Assembly: GCA_020342235.1 (NCBI GenBank)
Contig: CP073213.1
Coordinates: 164,501-228,500, forward strand
Direction of reading: 5' to 3'
Length of the DNA: 64,000 nt
Source: Saccharomycopsis phalli
Lineage: Eukaryota > Ascomycota > Saccharomycetes > Ascoideales > Saccharomycopsidaceae
Every line of letters starts with the position of its first letter. Position 1 is the first letter of the stretch. Below, piece after piece: positions 9,533 through 20,273 of the stretch. The notes beneath the pieces were generated by a model that saw only the letters and a program-made list of their open reading frames with translations, did not search any database and was not told the DNA's origin. The translations under genes were made by a program, and so were the position numbers.

Positions 9533-10351
9533 ATGGCCACCAAGGAGACCGCTATGCAGGCCCGATGCTGCTTTGTATGTTACCATAGTTTACGTCCCAT
9601 TGCTAACCAATAGAACAGCCATTTCTTGTGGTATCTCGGGCACGTTGCCACGGTTGTCGGCACAGTGGCCCATCTTGTTGTGACGACGTTCCGGCCACAA
9701 TCAATCGCCGGCTACCGGCTCTTTTGCGGAACAATCTATGCGATTCTCATGAGCTATGGCATTGTGATTTTCAAGACCAACTCGTGGCGAAGTGTGGCAA
9801 AAGCCGTGCTCAGCGCCCCCGGAAAGCTTTTCCGGCAGCCCAATAACCTTTACATGTCGGTTTCGGTTCTCTATCTCGCAAATTATGACGTGTTTGTCAC
9901 GGTCCAGGGCCCACTCTATCCATTTGCCATCTACTCGCTATTCCATGCTCTATCTTATACAAGGACCCACGTACTTGGTTCCTTATTTCCGGTGGAGTCG
10001 CCGCGCAGGGCATTCTTCAACGAGAAGCTCCGCCAGTGGCACCAGGGCTACTACGAGTGGTCTCTCTATGTAACTGCAAACTTGGAGCTCGTGCTCTTGA
10101 TGCAGCTAGTGGTGCAGTGCGTCCGGGGCGTCTTCTCCGCCGGCAGTCAGCCAGGGTACTTGGTGCGTGTGGTTGTCATATCGGTATTGTATTTTGCATT
10201 TCTCAGAATGCGTTACTACGAAAGTGCATTTGTGCGCAGTGTGGTCCAGGGCTATGACGTCAAAATCAGCCAGGCAATTTACAACGGCCGGGTTCCAAAA
10301 TTCGTGGTGGCAGTGTGGACCAGGTTGCGCAGCCTCCTTGTGGCGTACTAA
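9533..10351 (+). CDS. POM33: Pom33/Per33 (TMEM33-type) membrane protein
   Basis: Spliced as join(9533..9574, 9614..10351), giving 259 residues. The first exon encodes [14 protein letters not shown] and the second begins [10 protein letters not shown]. Several hydrophobic segments, the central [20 protein letters not shown] segment, and the C-terminal YYESAFVR and [12 protein letters not shown] segments are typical of the TMEM33/Pom33 family. These proteins sit in the endoplasmic reticulum and nuclear envelope, where Pom33 helps distribute and assemble nuclear pores. Without the 39-nt intron the protein would lack a proper ATG. The family is confident; I cannot separate Pom33 from its paralogue Per33. 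Confidence 0.85.
9575..9613 (+). other. POM33: 39-nt intron in POM33
   Basis: Donor GTATGT, branch TGCTAAC, acceptor AATAG. The branch adenosine lies about 7 nt from the AG. Exons join in phase 0 after CCF. This is the shortest intron in the window. Confidence 0.8.
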
Positions 10352-10394
10352 AAAAAATATACACTACAAAAAAATATGTCTCCTCTACATGTAC

Positions 10395-10401
10395 CGGGTA
10401 A
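10395..10401. promoter_or_regulatory. Reb1-like site upstream of YPT1
   Basis: ACCGGGTAACTGTAACCCGG contains CGGGTAA and, inverted nearby, AACCCGG, about 90 bp before the YPT1 ATG. It also lies just after the POM33 stop codon, so it may separate the two transcription units. Confidence 0.5.
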
Positions 10402-10490
10402 CTGTAACCCGGAAACTTGCATTTGCCCCTAGCAACATGCTCACTAGTTTTTTTTGTTACACCTCATCGTTTTGGATCTGGGTTACAGAC

Positions 10491-11105
10491 ATGAACGGGG
10501 ACTACGACTACTTATTTAAGCTACTACTTATTGGCGACTCAGGTGTAGGCAAGTCCTGTCTTCTCCTTCGTTTCGCCGACGACACCTATACTCAGGACTA
10601 CATCTCCACCATTGGCGTTGACTTTAAGATCCGGACCGTCGAGCTCGATGGCAAGACGATCAAGCTCCAGATTTGGGACACCGCCGGACAGGAGCGGTTC
10701 CGGACCATCACGTCGTCGTACTATCGTGGAGCCCACGGTATCATCATTGTATATGACGTCACGGACCAGGAGTCATTCAACAATGTGAAGCAATGGTTGC
10801 AGGAGATTGATCGCTACGCCACCGGCGGTGTGATGAAATTGCTCGTTGGGAACAAGTCGGATCTTACTGATAAGAAGGTCGTGGAGTACACCCAGGCCAA
10901 GGAGTATGCCGATGCATTGGACATTCCTTTCTTGGAGACCTCCGCCTTGAACTCCAACAACGTGGAGCAGGCGTTTTTGACCATGGCTCGTCAGATTAAA
11001 GCGCAAATGGCGTCTTCGGGTGGCGCCACTGCCGGGGGTCCGGCCAAGGGCACGATCCGCCCGTCGCTTCCAATCAGCCAACCCCAGGGAAACGGTTGCT
11101 GTTAG
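10491..11105 (+). CDS. YPT1: Rab GTPase Ypt1
   Basis: 204 residues from the ATG at 10491, matching the conserved start MN.(D/E)[11 protein letters not shown]. The open frame runs further upstream, but that part overlaps POM33 and is not conserved. The P-loop GDSGVGKS (15-22), switch [22 protein letters not shown] and the C-terminal prenylation motif CC are all intact. Ypt1 controls ER-to-Golgi and early Golgi vesicle tethering and is essential in yeast. The switch regions are those of Ypt1/Rab1 rather than Sec4. The variable tail is rich in Gly, Ala and Pro. Confidence 0.95.
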   Translation: MNGDYDYLFKLLLIGDSGVGKSCLLLRFADDTYTQDYISTIGVDFKIRTVELDGKTIKLQIWDTAGQERFRTITSSYYRGAHGIIIVYDVTDQESFNNVKQWLQEIDRYATGGVMKLLVGNKSDLTDKKVVEYTQAKEYADALDIPFLETSALNSNNVEQAFLTMARQIKAQMASSGGATAGGPAKGTIRPSLPISQPQGNGCC

Positions 11106-11379
11106 GAAATCATAGAATATGCATTGTCGTGGATCCGCCCTTGTGCCGCGTTTTTATGTTTATGTTTCATTTCTAGCTGGCTCCGCTATTGTTTCCTTAT
11201 ATACTGTAATCTATGGCTGTTCCTTCTCGTACCATGCAGTTGCACCATGCATCTCCCTTGGACATTTTACAATAGTAACTTGCATGGCCCCCTGAACCTT
11301 ATACAGGTGTAGTATAAAAAGCTGGGCATTTCCTATTGAAACGATTGTAGTGATTTCCACGAGTGTGATATTACACAAG

Positions 11380-11522
11380 TAGCACACAAGTCTGATTACA
11401 TTACCCTACAAGTACGACAGTACACAAGACTGATACCACATTACTCCACAAGTACGACAATACACAAGTCTGATCACATTACTCTACAAGTACGACAATA
11501 CACAAACTCTGATACCACAACC
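11380..11522. repeat. 38-40-bp tandem repeat in the HFD1 promoter
   Basis: Three and a half copies of a unit of the form ACACAAGTCTGATNACATTA followed by CTNYACAAGTACGACAAT lie directly before the HFD1 start codon, so they must be part of its promoter or 5' leader. Confidence 0.8.
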
Positions 11523-11536
11523 CATCTACACCATCC

Positions 11537-13066
11537 ATGTCCTTGGAGTACACCAAAATCAGCGACATTGGCCCCAAGGTCAATGCCCTCCGTGCATCGT
11601 TCCATACAAGAAAATTCGATAGCATCGACACCCGTATCGACTACTTGAGACGCTTGTACAACGCCATTGACAAAAACAGCCAGGAATTCGCCGACGCGTG
11701 TCTCGAGGATTTCAACCGCCCCACCTTTGAAACCATCACCGGAGAAGTCTTCCCGTTGCTCTCGGAGATCAAACATGCCATTGATAACCTCAAGTCGTGG
11801 GCCCGCCCTGCATATCCAACTGCCAGTCCGTTTCTCCCCTTGTTGCTTACCGACCGGAAAATCGAGCACATCCCACTAGGCACGGTGCTCATTATTTCGG
11901 CGTTCAACTATCCACTTCTTCTTGCAGTTGCGCCGTTGGTTGGCGCCATTGCCGGTGGCAACAACGCTGTCTTGAAGCCCAGTGAGCAAAACGTCCGTTT
12001 CTCCGCGGTCCTCACCAAGGTGTTGCAAGAGTCATTGCCGCCAGACCTCTTGCAGGTCGTCAACGGTGCCATCCCAGAGACTCTGGAGTTGCTCCGCCAA
12101 AAGTTTGACAAGATTTTTTACACTGGCAGCGGCCGTGTCGGCAAAGTGATTGCCGCGGCTGCGGTTCAGCACTTGACGCCAGTGGTGCTTGAATTGGGCG
12201 GCAAGTCTCCTACGGTGGTGTCTGCGTCCTTGTCCGAGTCCGAGCTTGCCATTGCGGTTCGTCGCATTCTTTGGGCGAAGCTTTTGAATGCCGGGCAAAT
12301 GTGTGTTACCCCGGACTATTTATTGGTTGACGAGGGAGTCTATGACAAGGTAGTCAAGTTGCTCAAGCACACTGTTGAGGAGGAGTTTTTCAAGGGAGTG
12401 AATCTGCTGTCGAAGGAGTACTCGCATCTCATCAGCAAGAGCGCCTTTGATCGGGTGTGTGGACTATTGGAGAAGACAAACGGCACATTGGTCACTGGCG
12501 GAAAGACCGACGGCGCTTCCAACTACGTTTCACCTACAGTTGTGTCGGATGTTACGTGGGACGATCTGTTGATGGAGGACGAGCTTTTTGCGCCAATATT
12601 GCCGGTGATGAAGTTTTCTGACTTGAACACTGCGATTGACCAGATCTTGGACACTCACGATACTCCGCTTGCGGCGTACATTTACTCGAACGACCAGCGG
12701 GAAATTGATCTTTTGTTGACGCGAGTGCGGTCGGGAGGGTTTTTCATCAACGACTCTGCGATACACGTGATGCTGGCGTCGGCTCCGTTTGGCGGCATTG
12801 GCCAATCGGGGATAGGCAACTACCACGGGGAGTATAGTTTCCGGACGTTTACGCACGACCGCACGGTTTTCCGACAGAAATGGTGGACCGAGTTCCTTTA
12901 CCGAGACCGGTATGCACCATACAGCGGGGCGTCGGAAAGAGCGCTCGAAAGAACGTTTTTTCCGCTTGGACGGGGTCTTGACAACGGGACGTATGCAAAA
13001 TGGGGCTTGTTGAGTGTGCTAATGGCAGCAGTGTCGTTTGCAGTGTACCAGGTTTGGCGACGCTGA
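11537..13066 (+). CDS. HFD1: Fatty aldehyde dehydrogenase Hfd1
   Basis: 509 residues of the class 3 aldehyde dehydrogenase family. The catalytic loop VLELGGKSPTVV, the cysteine in NAGQMCVTPDY, the Rossmann segment FTGSGRVGK-like FYTGSGRVGK, and the late motif PFGGIGQSGIGNYHG are all present. The C-terminal hydrophobic segment LLSVLMAAVSFAVYQVW followed by RR is a tail anchor, as in Hfd1, which is attached to outer mitochondrial and other membranes. It oxidises long-chain aldehydes, including hexadecenal from sphingolipid breakdown, and contributes to coenzyme Q precursor supply in baker's yeast. The CTG codon at 12566-12568 lies in a position (WDD-x-LMEDE) that is polar or small in relatives. 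Confidence 0.93.
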   Translation: MSLEYTKISDIGPKVNALRASFHTRKFDSIDTRIDYLRRLYNAIDKNSQEFADACLEDFNRPTFETITGEVFPLLSEIKHAIDNLKSWARPAYPTASPFLPLLLTDRKIEHIPLGTVLIISAFNYPLLLAVAPLVGAIAGGNNAVLKPSEQNVRFSAVLTKVLQESLPPDLLQVVNGAIPETLELLRQKFDKIFYTGSGRVGKVIAAAAVQHLTPVVLELGGKSPTVVSASLSESELAIAVRRILWAKLLNAGQMCVTPDYLLVDEGVYDKVVKLLKHTVEEEFFKGVNLLSKEYSHLISKSAFDRVCGLLEKTNGTLVTGGKTDGASNYVSPTVVSDVTWDDLLMEDELFAPILPVMKFSDLNTAIDQILDTHDTPLAAYIYSNDQREIDLLLTRVRSGGFFINDSAIHVMLASAPFGGIGQSGIGNYHGEYSFRTFTHDRTVFRQKWWTEFLYRDRYAPYSGASERALERTFFPLGRGLDNGTYAKWGLLSVLMAAVSFAVYQVWRR

Positions 13067-13073
13067 TGAATGT

Positions 13074-13079
13074 CACGTG
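13074..13079. promoter_or_regulatory. CACGTG box upstream of SND2
   Basis: GTCACGTGATATT lies 84 bp before the SND2 ATG and a few bases after the HFD1 stop. Confidence 0.5.
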
Positions 13080-13162
13080 ATATTCCCAGGGCCATGCGCA
13101 TTATGAGCCCCGCGTATAGTGAAATTTGAATCATTTCCAACTGGGTGTAGTGTGTGCTTTAA

Positions 13163-13699
13163 ATGGCAGGAGCAGCTCAGAAGAAAATTGCCGCAGGCAA
13201 CGTCAGGGCTCTCAAGGAAATTCACATTGTTTCCGGAGCCATCAATTTGATAACCCTAGCTGCGATCTTTGTGGCAAAACGGCCTGCAAATTACTTGCCT
13301 TACATGCTTCTTAGCGTGCCGCTAGTCTTGTGTGAGGTGGTGCTTGAACGTACCGGCAGACCGGAGTATGGTTTGGACAAGAGACTTGTGCGGACGCCAA
13401 TGGATCTTAGCCAGGCCGGGCTTACGGAGTATTTGTTTGATGTGATTTATTTCACGTTGATCTGCGACGTTTTGTTGGTGTTGCTGGGCAGCAACAAGGT
13501 GTGGTACTTGTATCTTGTGATTCCAGGGTTTGCCGGGTACAAGATATTTACGTTGGTGCGATATGGGCGGAGTTTATTTGGCGGTCTGGGACCGGTGAAG
13601 GAGGATGAGGAGGATGAGGAGAAGGTGGAGCCGCAGGAGAAGTCGAAGCGGCAGCAGAAGTTGGAGGCTAGGGGCCGACGAAAGGTGGTGAGAGGATAA
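13163..13699 (+). CDS. SND2: Snd2/Env10 (TMEM208 family) ER targeting protein
   Basis: 178 residues. It starts MAGAAQKKIAAGNVRAL, very close to the TMEM208/Env10 start. Four hydrophobic segments follow at roughly residues 20-40, 46-60, 90-112 and 117-132, with the typical TEYLFDVIYFT segment, and then a highly charged cytosolic tail. The SND pathway guides proteins with internal or C-terminal membrane anchors to the ER independently of SRP. The last codons (VVRG, stop) form the first unit of a 17-bp tandem repeat that continues past the stop codon. Confidence 0.85.
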   Translation: MAGAAQKKIAAGNVRALKEIHIVSGAINLITLAAIFVAKRPANYLPYMLLSVPLVLCEVVLERTGRPEYGLDKRLVRTPMDLSQAGLTEYLFDVIYFTLICDVLLVLLGSNKVWYLYLVIPGFAGYKIFTLVRYGRSLFGGLGPVKEDEEDEEKVEPQEKSKRQQKLEARGRRKVVRG

Positions 13700-13768
13700 G
13701 AGTGATGAGAGGATAGGAGTGGTGAGAGGATAAGAGTGGTGAGAGGATAAGAGTGGTGAGAGGAGTAG
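13678..13768 (+). repeat. 17-bp tandem repeat spanning the SND2 stop codon
   Basis: About five units of GTGGTGAGAGGATAAGA start inside the last SND2 codons. Each unit contains a TAA or TAG. The first copy supplies the actual stop codon, so loss or gain of units changes the 3' flank but not the protein. Confidence 0.8.
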
Positions 13769-13856
13769 ATGTAGTATGTAGAGTGCGGATAGTTAGAGGC
13801 GTAGTAATGTGACATTTCCTAATTTGGCGTACATTGGCTGCGTAGACGACTTCGGG

Positions 13857-13863
13857 CGGGTAA
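13857..13863. promoter_or_regulatory. Reb1-like site upstream of ACT1
   Basis: GGCGGGTAATGG contains CGGGTAA about 190 bp before the ACT1 start codon. Confidence 0.5.
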
Positions 13864-14049
13864 TGGCGAATCGCTTCGGATCACACCAGTGCCGCATAAC
13901 CGGTTCGTTGTTCTTTTCGTGCAGCGGCAGGCCGCCCCTATTTATTTTCCACCTTCCCCTATTTTTCTCTTGTCTTTATAACGTCAACTCACCGTTGTGT
14001 TTTAGTTTTCCCTCTAACCTTTACGTTATAATAAATACTCATTTCCAAA

Positions 14050-15299
14050 ATGGATGCTGGTATGTTATTGAGTCGGTCCATTTATTCCAATGGATCTCAC
14101 CAAGCTGGCGGTGGTAAAAATTTTCAATTTTGCCGCCGGATCAGCAATTTTGTGCAAACCCAGTACTAACGCCGACAGAAGATGTTGCTGCCCTCGTTAT
14201 CGATAACGGGTCTGGTATGTGTAAAGCCGGTTTCGCCGGAGACGATGCTCCTAGAGCCGTCTTCCCATCGATTGTCGGTAGACCAAGACACCAAACCATC
14301 ATGGTTGGCATGGGACAAAAAGACTCGTACGTTGGAGACGAGGCCCAGTCCAAGCGTGGTATTTTGACCTTGAGATACCCAATTGAGCACGGTATTGTCA
14401 CCAACTGGGACGATATGGAGAAGATCTGGCACCACACTTTTTACAATGAGTTGCGTGTCGCTCCGGAGGAACACCCAGTGTTGTTGACCGAGGCTCCACG
14501 GAACCCAAAGTCGAACCGTGAGAAGATGACTCAGATCTTGTTTGAGACCTTCAACGTGCCAGCTTTTTACGTGTCGATCCAGGCTGTCTTGTCCTTGTAC
14601 TCTTCCGGAAGAACCACCGGTATTGTCTTGGACTCTGGTGATGGTGTCACCCACGTGGTGCCAATTTACGCTGGTTTCTCGTTGCCACACGCCATTTTGA
14701 GAATCGACTTGGCCGGAAGAGACTTGACCGACTACTTGATGAAGGTTTTGACCGAGCGTGGTTACACTTTTGTCACCACCGCTGAGCGGGAAATTGTCAG
14801 AGACATTAAGGAGAAGTTGTGTTACGTTGCCTTGGACTTTGAGCAAGAGTTGCAAACCTCTGCGCAATCCTCATCGATTGAGAAGTCGTACGAGTTGCCA
14901 GATGGACAGGTTATTACCATTGGCAATGAGCGATTCAGAGCCCCAGAGGCGTTGTTCCACCCATCTGTTCTTGGATTGGAGAGTGCTGGTATCGACGAGA
15001 CCACGTACAACTCGATCATGAAGTGTGACGTTGATGTCAGAAAGGAGTTGTACGGCAACATTGTCATGTCTGGAGGAACCACCATGTTCCCAGGTATCGC
15101 CGAGAGAATGCAAAAGGAGGTCACTGCTCTTGCGCCATCGTCGATGAAGGTCAAGATAATTGCTCCACCAGAGAGAAAGTACTCTGTCTGGATTGGTGGT
15201 TCGATTCTTGCCTCGTTGTCCACTTTCCAACAAATGTGGATCTCGAAGCAAGAGTACGACGAGTCTGGTCCATCTATTGTCCACCACAAATGTTTCTAA
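14050..15299 (+). CDS. ACT1: Actin
   Basis: Spliced as join(14050..14059, 14179..15299), giving 376 residues starting [21 protein letters not shown]. The intron after codon 3 plus one base is where yeast ACT1 genes usually carry it. The diagnostic segments [47 protein letters not shown] and the C-terminal KCF are all present. Actin makes the cables, patches and ring used for polar growth, endocytosis and cytokinesis. Codon use is strongly TTG-biased, fitting high expression. The longer unspliced frame starting upstream at 14130 begins inside the intron and is not real. Confidence 0.98.
14060..14178 (+). other. ACT1: ACT1 intron (119 nt)
   Basis: Donor GTATGT at 14060, branch TACTAAC at 14164-14170, acceptor GACAG ending at 14178. 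The distance from branch to acceptor is short, about 9 nt. Confidence 0.95.
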
Positions 15300-15464
15300 T
15301 TCTTGTTTGGTATATAGGCAATATCACAAGCGTTCATAGTGTAGTGAGGTGTCGGTGCAAGGCTGGGTTGTGGATTGAATTTTTGCTCATGGGGTAGGAG
15401 TGGATTGAATGGGAGTTGGTGAGTGTGTATCGGAGTGAGTAAGAGTGGATATGGGTGAATAAGA

Positions 15465-15568
15465 GTAAAGAGTAATATGAGCAAATAGTAAAGAGTAATA
15501 CGAGCAAATAGTAAAGAGTAATACGAGCAAATAGTAAAGAGTAATACGAGCAAATAGTAAAGAGTAAA
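15465..15568. repeat. 23-bp tandem repeat downstream of ACT1
   Basis: Four to five copies of TAAAGAGTAATACGAGCAAATAG, preceded by weaker relatives from 15420. A smaller array of CCTCCTTCCAT units is at about 15760-15795. No gene is seen between 15300 and 16192. Confidence 0.85.
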
Positions 15569-16111
15569 CAAGAGCGAATATAATTAGTAGTAATCATCAG
15601 GAATAATCATCAGAAGTAAACTAACCACTAGCTGTAAACTATAATCACTAGCTGTAAACCTATATTCACTAGCCATATCACCAGATATCATTGCCATAAT
15701 TCCAATCCACGACATCCATTAGGCAATTCTTTCAATCAATCACCCTACATCCTCATACCATCCTTCCATCCTCCTTCCATCCTCCTTCCATCTTCCACCA
15801 TCCCTTACCCATATCCCTACACCTATCCTTGGAACCACCTACATTACTAGGATCGCCCATATCCTGCACCAAGCACTAGTCCCTCAGGGCAACATTCCGC
15901 CTTGGTTCCACCACTACACGTGTACGCAAAAAAAAAAGCAAAAGGCGACACAAACCCGGAGCCTCCGAGAGCCGCAGTCCGAGCCTGGTATAGCCAAAGT
16001 GGCCCAGCTCAAGCCCAACAGGCAGTGGGATTCTCAGAGTGACGTTGAGATGGATTCGCACCTGTGTATTCACAACGATTTTCAAGCAAGCAGCGCGATG
16101 CAGGCTGGTGA

Positions 16112-17245
<1,134 letters not shown>

Positions 17246-17339
17246 TGTAAATTAGGACGGCTGGAATGCATAATATTCTTCTCCTGTAGCTCATTGGTAG
17301 TGTGGTTGGGCATGACAAACCGTGCGGAACGTAATTGGG

Positions 17340-17650
17340 AAATGCAATGGAAGGGTAGACTGGAAAGGCAGTGGACAAGTATATAGACTGGAAATGCAAT
17401 TGAAAAGTATGTAGACTGGAAATGCAATGGAAGAGTAACTGAAAAGGCAGTGGACAAGTATATAGACTGGAAATGCAATTGAAAAGTATGTAGACTGGAA
17501 ATGCAATGGAAGAGTAACTGAAAAGGCAGTGGACAAGTATATAGACTGGAAATGCAATTGAAAAGTATGTAGACTGGAAATGCAATGGAAGAGTAACTGG
17601 AAAGGCAGTGGACAAGTATATAGACTGGAAATGCAATTGAAAAATAAGTA
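17340..17650. repeat. 79-bp tandem repeat downstream of the MAP kinase
   Basis: Units starting ATATAGACTGGAAATGCAAT recur at 17381, 17460, 17539 and 17618, exactly 79 bp apart and nearly identical. Each unit has two sub-repeats containing GACTGGAAATGCAAT. The open frames on the minus strand here are products of this array. Confidence 0.9.
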
Positions 17651-17859
17651 GACTGCGAATTAGTGACCAAGACTTGGAAGTTGCAATGTAAATGATATTC
17701 TAATACAGGTGCTGCTCGTAAATTGCTTCGCAAGTTAACTACATATCCTGCAATATAATGTTAAACACACTAGGTAGCTACAATCTTTGCTTGAAATTCA
17801 AAAACAAGATAATATGTTTTCGCGACAACTCAGCCAAGACCAAGAGCAAAGCGAAAGGC

Positions 17860-18120
17860 CAAGAATAACTCAGTCAAGACAAAGTAAACTCAGTCAAGAC
17901 CAAAAATAAACTCAGTCAAGACCAAAAATAAACCCAGGAAAAGTGAAATCACCCCACCGCCTTCTCAATACAATTCTACAAATCATATCCACGAAAACAT
18001 AATTTTGCAATACTCACTTGTATCTTAACTCACCCACACAAAGTCCTGGCCTTTATGCCACCCTACTGAACTTCCACCCTACTGAACTTCCACCCTACTG
18101 AACTTCCACCATATCCACTG
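17860..18120. repeat. Two short tandem arrays
   Basis: AACTCAGTCAAGACCAAAAAT is repeated about four times at 17862-17935. CCACCCTACTGAACTT is repeated three times at 18058-18110. No gene is seen between 17246 and 18580. Confidence 0.75.
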
Positions 18121-18582
18121 CAAACCTGAATTTCCATCAACCTCACCAAATCTCACTTTACACTTCAAATTAAAACCCTCATTTTCACGTCACTGCGCCG
18201 CAATGCTCCCAATGACCATCGTCGTGTTGCTCATTCATACCAAACACTCGGCCGTGGCGTTACTTAATAAATCAGCTAGTCAATCACATCCGTTTACCTC
18301 TACAGTCTTTCTTTAGCAATCTGTATTAGTCTGCATGTCTTGGGTTGGCTATTCGTCCATCATTCAATGTTCGGCCCATGCATCTACACAATAAAAAGAA
18401 TTATAAAATGCAACGTATATACCCAGTCGGTACAATGCTTGGTATTCAGCCGTATTTTAATATTTCCAGCATGTTGCTTCATCTTTAGTCTTTTTTGAGC
18501 CTTGGCTTGTTCTTCAGTCGTACGTCTGTCTGACATTACCTGATAAGCATCACCACGTGACATGTACCGCACCATCAAACAC

Positions 18583-19527
18583 ATTCAACCCTTTAATAAT
18601 AATAATAATATTTATGCAAGGCTATATCTATACCAGGCTCACAGAGGAGATTTAAACCTTGCCGTCTACGACTGAGGACAGTGCTGCTATGTAGTCGTCG
18701 AAAGAAAACTCTGCGATAGAGATAAACTTTCGACTAGAGCTTGTAAATATATAACGTAATCGACATTGGAGGGCAATGAGCTTTTCCTAGGTCGTAGGTG
18801 ACTTGAGCCATTCTTCCCGGAGTACAGCAGCCCTCCTAAGGTTCTGTAGCAAAAAGGGAACTACCAGTCCGACACAGACGAATAGAATCCTACAAGATTT
18901 TCAAGCTTCGCCGTATCTGAAAAGAAGATGCGGGCTTGATTAGTAGTGGTAACACCCTGGAGTATCTGTTTTTGGGCTCAAAAGGCCAAGAGTGCTGAGC
19001 TAGTAAAGTCGTGAAAGGCGGATGGCTTGGATCCTCGCATCTATTGCATCATGGGCTAGCCTATGTGTTGAATAAAGTCATTGTCGTGTGTGAAACTAAA
19101 CTTTGGCCGCTAAGTGGTTGGCTGATCTTGTTGAGTATTCATTTAGGTCCAACTGGGGCTTCTGAAAGTAGTAATTTTGACTGTTCAGTAGTCACTTGAA
19201 TTGAGTCTTTGTGTAGCGTCTTGTAATGGGACGGGAGCCGGATCCCATTGAGTCAATGGGCTCTTGCTATTCCTTGGTTACCTTTTTCTATGTAGCTTCT
19301 TTAGGACAGAAATTTTCCGTTGTTTCAGCGGGGCCATTTGGAGCGTGTCGGTATCCGGTTCAGTCTGAACTTGAATTAATTGTTTCGCCCTCTGATTGAT
19401 TCTTGAAGAAACGTCTTTAAATGATCTTTGGTGAGGGATGCTGATGTTGAGGACTGCTAGGGTCTCTTTGATGAGGGATACGCATGGAGTTTGTTGTTTG
19501 CGACTCATGATTCAACCTTTTAATAAT
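18583..19527 (-). mobile_element. 5'-truncated LINE family 2 copy with target duplication
   Basis: The element (about 18601-19509, minus strand) carries the C-terminal part of a LINE polymerase ORF and its 3' untranslated end with an (ATT)n tail. The piece at 19278-19508 (residues like LIKETLAVLNI..HQRSFKDVSSRI) aligns with the region before the zinc knuckle of the large LINE ORF at 53161-54726. Further along, KLLLSEAPVGPK matches KLLLTEALAGPK there. Both ends are bordered by ATTCAACC(C/T)TTTAATAAT (18583-18600 and 19510-19527), one mismatch in 18, which I read as its target duplication. It landed in the A/T tail of another family-2 copy. The coding part has stops and frameshifts. Confidence 0.75.
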
Positions 19528-19775
19528 GTCAATTTTTATTACTTATATAGCTATAGTAGGCGCTCTCTCAGAGGGCGATTGATATTTCACCGTCCAAGAC
19601 TAAAATCGGCGCCGCCAAATCAGTCGAGAGAAGATCCTTTGAGTAGGATAAAGGCTTGCGGTTGGTTTGTAAGAAACGGTTAAAGAGAGTTGACTGAAAA
19701 GGACAGAGTCTCGTCCTTTTTGTGGTGCTTTATAGAAGAGAATCTACCCATCCAGCACTATCGTGCAAATTGCAA
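19528..19775 (-). mobile_element. LINE family 2, 3'-end fragment
   Basis: It shares ATATAGCTATAGTAGG, CAGTCGAGAGAA and ATCTACCCATCCAGCACTA with the copy at 60310-60600. It served as landing site for the copy next to it. Confidence 0.6.
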
Positions 19776-19920
19776 ATATATCCAAAGGTGTATTTATTGA
19801 CCTATAATAAAAATATGGCATATGTATCTTGTTGCCTCGTCAATTGCAGCCTGCTGCTCTCTGAAAGGGTAATTTTGAATGAGATTTGCATCTCTCATTT
19901 GTTAGACAATGCTTTTGAGT

Positions 19921-20030
19921 ATGTTCCGACCTTCATGTTCCAAACTGCCAGTATATTCCAACCTTCGTGTTCCAAACTGCCAGTATATTCCAACATTCGT
20001 GTTCCAAACTACCAGTATATTCCAACCTTC
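19921..20030. repeat. 33-bp tandem repeat
   Basis: Three to four units of the form TTCGTGTTCCAAACTGCCAG followed by TATATTCCAACC. It lies between LINE debris and the 3' end of the aminotransferase gene. Confidence 0.8.
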
Positions 20031-20109
20031 TTCAAGTGGCTTCGCAAATATATTTCGCCATCAATTTGTATTCAACTATTACAACCTACAAATCACCTGA
20101 CTATGCAGT

Positions 20110-20115
20110 CACGTG
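20110..20115. promoter_or_regulatory. CACGTG box downstream of the aminotransferase gene
   Basis: GTCACGTGACCAAT lies beyond the 3' end of the minus-strand aminotransferase gene, with no start codon of a recognised gene nearby. Its role is unclear. Confidence 0.3.
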
Positions 20116-20273
20116 ACCAATCAAGCCAGGGCCGATTGCAATGCAATAACCTAGCTCTACCATCACCGATATAATCTGAGATACCAATGTAGAGCCCACT
20201 CGCACCTCACTACATTCTTCGAATCACAACTTGTAACATATATTGGCCACAACTTGCAGACATGACAATTGCA

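Noticed and set aside
14130-14178. Alternative in-frame ATG giving a longer actin N-terminus
   Set aside because: It lies inside the intron; splicing GTATGT to GACAG gives the canonical MDAEDVAALV start.
17340-17650. Regular 79-bp repeats as a possible CRISPR array
   Set aside because: Units are directly adjacent with no unique spacers, and this is a eukaryotic genome.
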